A stretch of 64,000 nt of DNA. It comes from Litomosoides sigmodontis. Lineage: Eukaryota; Nematoda; Chromadorea; Rhabditida; Onchocercidae. The notes beneath the pieces were generated by a model, which did not search any database, was not told the DNA's origin, and worked only from the letters and a program-made list of their open reading frames with translations. Position numbers and translations under genes: made by a program. This document shows, in pieces, positions 54,828 through 64,000 of this stretch (positions are counted from its first letter, which is position 1; the number at the start of each line of letters is the position of its first letter). The stretch lies in the NCBI GenBank assembly GCA_963070105.1, contig OY718808.1:6239738-6303737 (forward strand). Reading direction: 5' to 3'.

Positions 54828-55986
54828 ATGATATCTTTCTGGATCATTCATTTTGCCGTATTCGCATACTTTGAATACTTTGGCGTGGGGAAGTCTCGAA
54901 GTCGTTGCGATATAATGCATCGTGCACACTGCTGCAATCCACTTATCTACAATAAATGCTTTGAAAAGGTAAAATTTTTCATACTTCAAGTTCAGTGACG
55001 TGACGTGACCTGAGTGCTATCATTCGTGAAGAGCTATTTCATGAGGTGAATTTTAGTGCCATTATTGGGCAGCTCGAAATTGCTTCCGCGGTAGAGCACA
55101 GCGTAAACAAATTGTTACGGATTTGGTTGACGTATCCACTTTTAATCACAAAAGTAAAAGGAATGAATTGAGCGATGAATTTGACGGAAATTCGGTTAGT
55201 GAGGTGATCTTTTTATTTTAATTCAATTATTTGATATTTATGTGTTAAGCATAAAATATCCGGAAAATATTAGGTGAAGAGATCGAGGTACGGACAGCAT
55301 TAATTAGACCTATGTTCTCATCCGATACTCTAGTCCTCAGTGCTTCGTTAGTTTTTTCAGGAATGCGGTACAGTTCACTCAGAATTTCTGCCATGTGTGC
55401 AGAAGGAGATTGCTGATCAAATATTCTACGATTGCTGTAAACTGTACGTTGAACCTGGATGTCATGAATTGTGTCGGTATGAGGGGAATCGTGACGTGGC
55501 GCAATCACTAGTATTACTTTTCAATACTTTTGCGCTCACGCACATGCGACGTTCATGCATTGCGATAGATGCTTTTCTAACACTCTCTCAGGATAGATTA
55601 GATTGAAATCACAGCAAAGATTTGAAACGATAGCGAGAAACACAAGAGATGGAGTAGCCGAGTGTTGGGACTGTTTTCTGAGCATTGATGTGAAATACGC
55701 TTAAGTACACGTAATCAACTTTCAGCTACTGGAAACTTTCCACAAGAAGAAATGTCCTATAAACAATATACCCACTATACTATATTGTGCGTCACAAAAT
55801 CGCGACAATCGATTATGTTGCAGACAGTTAGGTCTAACATCAGGAAAGCTTCACGTAGGTCGGAGATGTCTACGTATGTGTGATCCGTATCGTTTTGATA
55901 TTCCAATGCTTGAGGAACATGATTTTGTCTGCTTAAATAACTGGGATATTATCATGTACTGCCATCATGGCGGGCTCAGGTATTGA
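54828..55986 (+). CDS. Secreted nematode protein with two DB modules (DUF-type Cys-rich)
   Basis: Four exons, 54828-54968, 55057-55194, 55361-55510 and 55726-55986, join exactly in phase to give 229 aa. ATG 54828 starts a signal peptide (MISFWIIHFAVFAYFEYFGV). An in-frame upstream ATG at 54777 is less likely because it would bury the leader. The DB module is a nematode-specific Cys-rich extracellular domain with a CC pair and CxxLC-type pairs. Module 1 shows CDIMHRAHCC, CHYWAARNC, then ECGTVHSEFLPC, FYDCCKLYVEPGCHELCRYE. Module 2 shows LYCASQNRDNRLCCRQLGL, GRRCLRMCDPYRFDIP, FVCLNN and IIMYCHHGG near the end. Function of the family is unknown; the leader and disulfide-rich layout indicate secretion. 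Neighbours give no operon evidence. Confidence 0.88.
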
Positions 55987-56404
55987 GTAAAATCTCACAG
56001 TGTGATTTCTTCCACGTATCCTAAATTAGGTAATGTATCGAAGCTGTTGACTACTACAAAAACAAAGATGGGCGCTATTGTATGCATTTGTAAAAGTTGC
56101 ACAATTTCTCTTCATATTTTCCGCTTTTTGCTTTTTTTCTTCAAAAACAACCTTCTCATATTTAATTATCGTCTTTTTTTTTTTAAATTTCACGGAAATT
56201 TTTTGCTGGCATTGATTGATGTAGGTGACGATCGACGATTTGATATTATTATCATAAAGAGTTATGGCTGTAGTTGCAACTGTATCAGTTCGTAACTTAC
56301 CGTATAGCAAAAAAAAACGGTTGCAAGAAACATAACAATGATGTGTTGTACGATGCAGTGAGTTCGGAAAGTGCTCTAATTAGACTTAGCAAGTGATTAT
56401 GAGC
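55987..56404. other. Intergenic stretch
   Basis: 3' flank of the DB-module gene. Contains poly-T runs and no supported exon. Confidence 0.55.
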
Positions 56405-56811
56405 TCAATTCATAACAATACAATCAGTTCTTCCGTTCAATCGATACCGCTGTGTCATACGGGACGGTTTGTCACCTTTTGGCTGTTTAATAAACGAGAA
56501 AGCGAAGGTGTAAGTAAATTTTACACTTTCACTTTTTGATTTTGAGATAGGAATTTCATGCAGAAACATGTTATGTTCTTTCTACTATTGACAGGTAACC
56601 TCTTAGCAAAGTTGTCGGTGACGCTTTTGTATTCGTTCGAACAACGATGACCGGTGAAAGTTGAATTTTGGACAGATTTCAGTGACTGACGATTGTTGCT
56701 ACGGACGATGAGACTTACTTCCAAATAATCGTTAGAGGTGGACGATCGTTCTTGCTTTTTTCTCTTCCTTTCTGCGTCACGCCTGTCTGTACGATATTTA
56801 TTTGCATGCAT
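56405..56811 (-). CDS. Candidate small basic protein (two-exon 56 aa, or unspliced 96 aa)
   Basis: ATG at 56811 opens MHANKYRTDRRDAERKRKKQ, a strongly basic stretch, to a consensus donor GAA|GTAAGT at 56719. An acceptor TTAAACAG at about 56483 leads in phase into PKGDKPSRMTQRYRLNGRTD and a stop at 56405. If the intron is retained, the frame instead runs to a stop at 56521, giving 96 aa. Both readings are open and neither matches a family I know. It sits head-to-head with the bestrophin gene. Confidence 0.38.
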
Positions 56812-57031
56812 GATGCTTTCTCAACCTGTTGACGCAAGTCTTTTAAACTTATCTGTCACATCAACTAATATGAGATTAATTTAGTAATTAATATGTTGCG
56901 GGAATTGTAATTTCTAAACAGTCATTGCGGCTATAATTACGCATTCTACACTCCCATTGCTTCTTCTTTTCAGAAATTAAAAAGAAATCATTTTTCCTGC
57001 ATTTTTTCATAGATATTAAATTTTATAAAAA

Positions 57032-59304
57032 ATGACGATTTCGTACGGCGAGGGACTGTCCTCATTCATGCTACGATGGCGAGGATCGTTGTGGAAGGCA
57101 GTATTAAAGGATTTGATTGCGTTCTACTTTGTTTATTACATTATTCTGTTTTTTCAGGTAGTTTAAAACTTCAGTTTCTAGTTGTTATTTTGTTCCAAAT
57201 CCTTTAAATTTAAGTATTTATTGTCGAAAATGCGCCGGAAATTTTGTTAAAAAAAAGAGTATTTATTAAAATACTCAAAACGTTTGGTTTATAATTTGTT
57301 AAATTTCGGGTGGACAGGAACTTCTTAGGCGATCTTTTTAATGTGAAATTTTCAATTTAAATGAAAAAACAGCTTCTTTGCAGTGGTACTATTTGGATGA
57401 AAAGCAAAAGGAATACTTCACAGGATGGATCATTTGGTGTGAAATTGGTTCCCAATATATTCCCTTATCTTTCCTCCTCGGTTTTTTCGTTGCTGTCGTG
57501 GTAGCGCGTTGGTGGGAGCAATTCAATTATATCAGTTGGCCTGATAAATTGATGATGATGGTCGCAACATGTTTACCTGGTGATCATAATTTGCATATTC
57601 GGCAAGCTATCGCAAGGTGGTCGAGCTTACAGGTAAATGAGTTAAGATGTTTTGCCGTTAAAGTTAGTATGAAATAAGTGAATCGCATTATTTTTAAAAG
57701 GCACGGAGGCGCTGCATTTTAGGCAGCTATTGCTTGGTCAGCAATATCGGTTCGTACACTAAAACGATTTCCGACAGAACGACATTTGGTGGAGGCAGAT
57801 TTGATGACCGAAGAGGAGTATAAGTTGTTCACAGGTGTAGAGGCAAGGCATGGCAAATGGTGGGATTTAAATTCAAAACTTTGAAACCGATAAGTATGTC
57901 ACACGTAGAGGTGAAATGAAGCGGAAATTAAGGCTTAGGTGATTCCAAAAGCTTTCGCCTTTTATGAAAGAAAGTTCGGTGAAGCATCATCGGTTGTTAA
58001 TGCATTTACTGAAGAATACACAAATTAGCTTTAAGGTTTGTACCGATAGTTTGGATATCAAATTTGTTAGGTGCACTGTACCGACAACAGCGAATTGATT
58101 CCGTGCAACTAAATATGCTAATGCAACAACTGTACTCGTTTAGGGACGGTTTCGCTATGCTGCTTGTCTACGATTGGGTTAAGATACCTCTTGTCTATAC
58201 ACAGGTAAACATCTCTTAAACCAGGGTCACTGAGAAGAAACAATCTCAATCATTGAAAATTTGATTCTATCACAAAACTTTAAAAGTTCCCAAGCCTTAA
58301 AGGTAGTGGCAATAGCAACCTATGGATACTTCATGATCTGTTTAATTGGACGCCAACCGAAAATTGATGAGCATTCAATGAGAAAAGAAGTATCTATCTT
58401 GTTTCCAGTCTTTACAACCTTTCAAATGCTCTTCTACATTGGATGGCTTAAGGTTGGCCAGTATCTGATGAATCCATTCGGTGAAGATGACGATGATTTT
58501 GGTTAGCTTTTAATATCTTATTAATACAGTGTGAGTACTTCTCGGCCGATCAAGCCATCCGATGCTTATCACTCACTCATCGAGTGCACTATTAAAATGT
58601 TTGTAGCATTGTGAAAATGGTTCAGGTGGGAAATAATAATGATTGCAAAGACACTTCCGCCTAAGGTAGAAGTAACACAACTGTTTGGACGGTGAAGACG
58701 GATCGTAGATGATCAAGAACTTATCACAGATTGGGATGTGTTCGTTGCCGATTAAACAATGATTATTCTTCTTAGAGCTGAACTATGTGTTGGATCGAAA
58801 TACATTCATCGCACACATGCTGGCAACGGATTTGGTCAATCAGTTGCCGACGATTGGCAGGAACGGAATGCGTGTTCTTCTACCGCACACTAAAGCGTCA
58901 TTTAAAATACAGGCAAGCCGTGATCGTACTGTATTGACCTCTCTTCATCGTTCAACACTTGTGTACTTCTCGTATTTTATTCAAATTTAAATTTAGGATG
59001 TCATTCCAAAAGGTCATTTAACGCATTTCAAATTAGCAAAAGATGAAATGAAACTCATCGAATTGGATGAACTCATAGAAAGTAACGAAAATGATCGAAA
59101 AAGAGCTAAAAGAAAACCTGGATTACTATCACGAAGTATTCGATCGAAGAGAAAGTATTTTTTACAACTCTCTTCTACTCAGCAATACATTATTATTGCT
59201 TTTAAGTTTCAAAAAAATTTACCTAATCAATTTTGAAGATTTTAATTTGAAATTTTTTTAGGATGAGCAGCAGATATGTTGGGGAAAGAACTACCTTCAT
59301 CTGA
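57032..59304 (+). CDS. Bestrophin-family chloride channel
   Basis: Calcium-activated anion channel of the plasma or intracellular membranes; family members form pentamers. Eight exons, 57032-57157, 57384-57632, 57723-57859, 58036-58204, 58303-58501, 58776-58912, 58997-59154 and 59262-59304, join in phase to 405 aa. The start MTISYGEGLSSFMLRWRGS matches the family N terminus. The pore neck IPLSFLLGFF and VARWW follow. Later come VYDWVKIPLVYTQ, LIGRQ, FYIGWLKVGQYL and the calcium-clasp/gating block NPFGEDDDDFGELN, DRN. The tail is short and basic (RKRAKRKPGLLSRSIRSKRK). Intron 6 (58913-58996) is GC-AG. A possible spliced-leader acceptor is at 57011-57012, and AATAAA lies at 59549-59554. The member cannot be named because nematodes have many bestrophins. 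Confidence 0.96.
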
Positions 59305-60988
59305 TTATTGGTTAAAAAATTTCTGTATTTTACATGCACTGATTGCATTGCTTTAAAAACTCTAAAAGTAGCTTCTCCTTACTTAAAGAAATAAGAGTTA
59401 TCAGTGCATAAGTTATAAAAAGTAGCTTTCACACTGTCAGCTAGATCTTACACTTAATTTCGATCGATAAAATTAGTCTTATCTATCTGATTGTTAGATT
59501 ACAACAATTATGATTTAGTTTCAAATAGCATGAAAATATCATTTTAAAAATAAAGTGTCCTAAGAACTTAGAGTAACTTATCAAACGGATAAGGGAATGA
59601 ATGATTTTAAAACTGTTATGATTCAGTAAATATTGATTATATTTTTGATCGGTTCTGCTGCTGAGCGAAAAATGTACAAAACATAGATGTGCACATATTA
59701 CTGAAGCACAAAATGACACTAACAATAACTGCAAATGACAAGTGAAAAATCATTATGACTTTAATTTACTTGCCAATTCAAATTATAGGAAGAACGAGGA
59801 GAGAAGTGAGGGAGCATATCGCATACTCTCTTGTTATTTACGAAGTTTAAAAGAAGGGCAAACACCATTGAGAATGGTACCTGTCATGCCTTTGATTTAA
59901 CAAACAAGTGCTAATGCAGGTGTCATCAGCTGCACCGTCCAACCTTTCAAGTAGTGGAAGTGCGCAATTTACTAACAGCTATCACTGCAGTAGACATGAT
60001 GAGGTTGGAAATGACGTGAAATAAAAGGCTACCTTGTGAGGAAAGAAAAAGAGCACAAGAATTTCGCAAGCAGTAAAATGATCTTTTCTGCAGCTTCTTA
60101 ACAAAACTCGAAATGGTTGAATTAAATACTGAAACAGACCTCTGTCTCTTCGCTTCATCTCCTTGCTAACTTATCCATGTTGGAGACTGACATATCAGCT
60201 CTCTCCTGTTAATCGCCGGTTTCAGGAAATCCAATGTCCTACATCTACTATATATCCCACTGATATCGTAAGACATGACTTTCTAAATTAAGAAAACGTA
60301 GAAGCTTTAAGGATCAAAGTTTTGCTAATCCAATTACTGTCAGTAAAACAGAGTTTATTTTTTAGAGAATATTGATTGATTTTCAATTGTGTTCTATCAA
60401 AACACTAGCTGAGTTATTTGTTGAGCGGTAACTGAAATATTTCGGGGGAAAAAAAGACGAGAACTTGTCGATTTGAATCAGGGTAGTGGAAATTTTTCGA
60501 GTAAAAAAATCCACCCAGCTTCCCGAAAAGAACAGTGCGTTTTCCGGTTATACACCGGAATATCAAACAAAGTAAATCGGATTTTCTTCAACGATACCAA
60601 CTTGAGCACGTGAGGATCGATTTATACATTTGTTCCAACGTGAAAAAAGAAGTGCAACGAGATGTAGTGAGCATAATAGGGGAACGTCTGGACTAGAAAC
60701 GTCATCCCTCAACGACACAGAGGTATCACAGGAAGGAACGGTAATTCGATCCTTTCGTCCCTCATATATCCCTTTGATGATGTTGCATGCACCGAGTATC
60801 GGACATGACGCATTTCGTACCGGACAAGGCATTAGAAGGAGACATTAACGATAAGGCAGGTGGGAAAAGGGATGTCACTTGAGGGCAGTGTCTGTTACCG
60901 TATGCTCCCGGCTATTACCGTAAGACAAGGATTCTTCGACAGCTCACTACCGTTTGTTCATTTATTTCCCATACCATTTCGCACTTGC
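59305..60988. other. Intergenic stretch between bestrophin and innexin
   Basis: Includes the bestrophin poly(A) signal at 59549-59554. The frames at 60563-60848, on both strands, overlap in a GC-richer patch and lack splice sites or family resemblance. Nothing else is supported before the prepropeptide candidate at 60989. Confidence 0.5.
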
Positions 60989-61174
60989 ATGTGTTATCCA
61001 AAAATTTTGCTCGTCCTTTTCTTCATGGTCATTTCCATCGAGCAGTGTATTTCTTCATCTACGAACCATCACCTAGTAAGACCAAAATTTTTCAAATGCT
61101 TCGCGCACCATTTATGCAAATTAGGGAAGAAATTAGCTAGGAATCATTGCTTCTTGCATATGGAAGTATTGTAG
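60989..61174 (+). CDS. Candidate short secreted prepropeptide
   Basis: A 61-codon frame starts MCYPKILLVLFFMVISIEQC, a good signal-peptide pattern. It continues through RPKFFKCFAHHLCKLGKK and ends HCFLHMEVL. The CFAHHLC unit (C-x5-C) followed by KL-G-KK looks like a disulfide-looped peptide with an amidation glycine and a dibasic cleavage site, as in invertebrate neuropeptide precursors. Against this, a good donor-like CTA|GTAAGA lies inside the frame at 61073-61078, and the frame is open upstream to 60860, so the region could be a non-coding leader of the innexin. I know of no matching named precursor. Confidence 0.35.
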   Translation: MCYPKILLVLFFMVISIEQCISSSTNHHLVRPKFFKCFAHHLCKLGKKLARNHCFLHMEVL

Positions 61175-61250
61175 TTGAACTCGTTTTAGTAAATCCCCAG
61201 ACGCGTTCGAGTCTAGACTGCATTTCATTACGTTCCAGCAACCTACTAGA

Positions 61251-63941
61251 ATGTTTCTCGGCATACCTGGTCTGAATAAGTTCATCTCCAGCATTACCAT
61301 TTCGCAACTTGATGACTTACCTGGTAAGTTGCTTGGGATTTTTCAACGGATTTACGTCTGATCGGTACAAGTTCATACAATTCGTGCTAGTCATTTCTTT
61401 AAATTGATTAAAAAATTATGATGTAACCTGAAATTAATCAGTAATGACTGTCATTTGTGATAATGTATTGTGTTAAAGAGCTGGCAGTGGGTTTGGGAAA
61501 TGACTGTTCTTTGCTGAGCGCTCTTCGAGAAAGCTCATTAATTAGTGCTATTGTCATGCGTGGTCTGATCATTTTATTTACGGTCTAAGGTAGAGCATAT
61601 TAATTAAAAGCATTTTTCAAGCAAGAGAAAGATGTAAAGCAGTTATTCTAGAAAACTAGTAAACGCCGGCTGTGGGATGAAATGGTGCTACAAAAGGTGA
61701 AAAGGAATGGTAGAATATATAGCACTGAAAGATAATCTCAGATTGAGCGCTTATTTGGGTTTTGAAGATAAAGTGATTCTTTGAATTTGCTGTTTCAGAT
61801 CGCTGTAACTACTTCTATACAGTGCTGGCGTTATCGTTCTTCTCACTACTTATCGGTACTAAGCAGCATTTCGGTGAGCCAATTCGTTGCCTTGTTGACC
61901 GGCAATATTCAGGTTAATTGATGACCCCTCTTGAACTTATAAGAGTTCCCTTTGTATTATAATGATGTTAATATCCTGTAATTTGTTTAGTAAAAGCATT
62001 TAAATTTCATATGTATTGACATATAAAAAGAATTAAAGTAAAAATTCAAGTATTTAGCCCAATAATTAGGAGAGCGCAATCTATTTTGGGGAATTATTTG
62101 AGTTGCTTAAAGCCAAAAGAAGAAAAAAGATGGCGTCTGTCTATCTATTGTGGAGAAAATTCAACAGCATACTTCTGTTCTTAGGTTCCTGGATTGGTTA
62201 TGTACATGATTACTGCTTCATATCAGAACGCTATTCGCTAACCCCACCTGAATATGAAACGGATGAACTTGCTTCATTCGACCCAACTCATGAGAAGAAA
62301 TATGAAAACTATTACCAGGTAAAATTCGATCTGTGAACATCTTCGAAACATGTTTGTGTTGACATATGTATTATTTGTTAATGAAAAACAACAGCGTTGA
62401 AGATAATAGTGTTTATCTTTAACATCTACATTTTTTTAAAAATATGAAAAGAGAGGCAAGCAGTCCATCTCCATCAAACATCTAGATTTTGAAATTGCAT
62501 GTAAAATATCTCTCGTTGCACTTTTTTGTCCTTCACAGTGCGTTAAACTTTATATTTAAAAATACTTTTACACCGATCGACGACCTATTTATACTTGATA
62601 TGTAAGGGTTAATCATTGGAAAAGAATGACGTAAGGAAGAGGAAGTGATTGCAAATCACCATAGTTTTTGTTGCAGTGGGTGCCATTTCTTTTGGCTGCT
62701 CAAGCACTAGCCTTTTATGTGCCGCATTTTCTCTGGAGATGGTTTCAAAAACTAAGCAGTAAGTTTATAGATGTTGGTGCAAAAATTACTATTATTTTTT
62801 CCTAAAGTTTGTCTTTATGTTTCTTTGCAATACTAAACTTTTTCCACATATTGACTTAAAATTTTATTAGTTGTACCATAAAACTTCAAACATTTCTACA
62901 CTTGCCACTCAGCATTTGAAGTTGTTTATTTTGCAAAATGTATTTCTTGTCAAGCAATTTCTCTTATTCCACAACAAGGAAGCACTCAAAAATTCTTAAA
63001 ATTACAATTTTTCTTAAGTAGAAGTAAAGATAATTTTTGTAAAAATATTAATATGCTTTGCTTTGAAACTGCAGTTAATTTCTTTTAAACCAATAGATTG
63101 GATCTATTGTGTCCTAATTCGCAATATCTCATATAGATTTGGATATGGCTGTGGCAGTAGATGAATCAGCTCGAATATACAATATGTTTACAGACGAACG
63201 TAATAATGCTGTGAAAAACTTGGTTCGATATCTTGAACAGGTAGCATTTTTTCAAAGAAATATTGCTACCACAGTTATATTTTTTAATAGTATGAATGCA
63301 TTCTGTCGTTGTATTATCGATTCTAACTTATTTCAGCCTTTAAAAAGTAATAGTATTCGTAGGAATAAATAGCTTAGTGAATAAGGTGTCCAGAAGCAAG
63401 TTCGAAGAAGGAGAGGCAGTCTTCATCAGTCATGTATAAGTTGCTCATAAAAGTCTGAATTTTGTGCTTTTTAAATTTCATGGTTAATCAGTTCTATTTA
63501 ACATGTCTCGCAATGAAGATTTTAGTGTGTGAATAAAACACCTCAGAAAGTGACTAGTATTCGGATTCCAATGTTCCGTCATTGTAATACATTTGTTGCT
63601 TAAATTACACCGCTCGATACTGGTTAATCCAGTAGTAGCGTATGTGTTCTTAGCATAGGTGGAATTTCGAAGATGTGTTTCACATTCTTTGAAAACACTT
63701 TTATCATCGAAATTACTTATTTCGTTGATAGCGGTGCACTGAACGCTGGAAAATGTTGCAGCGTGTGGTTTATCCAGTTCGGCGTTCCGTTTTCGTGAGT
63801 CTTACACATATTACTCATGTTGGGTGGTATTCATCGCTCGTGTATGTTCTTGAAAAGTTGTTAAATATTGCAAACACAGTTTTCCAGCTTTACGTCGTCA
63901 ATGCATTTGTGGGTGATGGTACATTATTTTGGGGATATCAG
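61251..63941 (+). CDS. Innexin gap-junction protein, 3' part beyond the right edge
   Basis: Invertebrate gap-junction/hemichannel subunit with four membrane helices. Seven exons, 61251-61323, 61799-61912, 62185-62318, 62677-62758, 63137-63240, 63394-63433 and 63778-63941, join in phase; the last donor is GTTTGT at 63942. MFLGIPGLNKFISS is the short cytoplasmic N terminus. TM1 is YFYTVLALSFFSLLIGTKQH. Extracellular loop 1 has the two Cys (FGEPIRCLVD; YVHDYCF). The innexin signature YYQWVPFLLAAQALAFYVPH forms TM2. A cytoplasmic loop contains VRRRRGS, and TM3 covers SSLVYVLEKLLNIANTVFQL, ending in NAFVGDG. Extracellular loop 2 and TM4 lie beyond the window. An acceptor at 61237-61238, 12 bases before the ATG, may be a spliced-leader site. 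Confidence 0.95.
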
Positions 63942-64000
63942 GTTTGTTTTCCTTCATTAATTACGCAGAACACTGATTGTGATGCAGAAATTGTTTAAAT

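Noticed and set aside
57860..57883. Early stop after GKWWDLNSKL in bestrophin
   Set aside because: Splicing at AAATG|GTGGGA restores the family sequence (KW-FVPIVW), so the gene is not broken.

Overview
The window is AT-rich eukaryotic DNA with short exons, introns of about 60 bp to over 1 kb, GT-AG borders and TTTCAG-type acceptors. Its gene families are typical of nematodes: a DB-module secreted protein, an innexin, a bestrophin, a major-sperm-protein (MSP) domain protein, a monothiol glutaredoxin and an OXR1/LMD-3-type LysM protein. Low GC, long intergenic spacers and poly-CT/GA tracts suggest a parasitic (perhaps spirurid or filarial) nematode. The species cannot be fixed from sequence alone. 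There is no sign of bacterial, phage or CRISPR sequence.

Layout: 0.1-6.9 kb, minus strand, OXR1/LMD-3-like gene running off the left edge. 7-13.8 kb, gene-poor. 16.6-19.0 kb, minus strand, a nematode protein of about 384 aa with two N-terminal membrane segments. 19-29.2 kb, long gene-poor stretch rich in CT/GA repeats. 29.25-32.76 kb, plus strand, F-box gene. 35.09-37.73 kb, plus strand, GLRX3 (thioredoxin-like domain plus two glutaredoxin domains). 38.3-41.4 kb, minus strand, large low-complexity/coiled-coil orphan. 45.5 kb, long (AT)n. 46.0-47.55 kb, minus strand, MSP-domain protein with an acidic tail. 48.77-53.26 kb, plus strand, DEAD-box helicase (first exon not found). 54.83-55.99 kb, plus strand, secreted protein with two DB modules. 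57.03-59.30 kb, plus strand, complete bestrophin. 61.25-63.94 kb, plus strand, innexin running off the right edge.

Most multi-exon models were assembled by hand and checked for splice sites and codon phase. The GLRX3 (from exon 2), helicase, DB, bestrophin, innexin and F-box models join without a phase break, which is strong internal support. The genes do not form one pathway. Themes are redox and Fe-S handling (GLRX3, OXR1), membrane channels (bestrophin, innexin) and RNA or sperm functions (helicase, MSP). The most notable observations are a CKFS active-site motif in the second GLRX3 domain, a helicase with altered Walker A and Ia motifs, an in-frame open helicase intron, a GC-AG bestrophin intron, and a small candidate prepropeptide upstream of the innexin.
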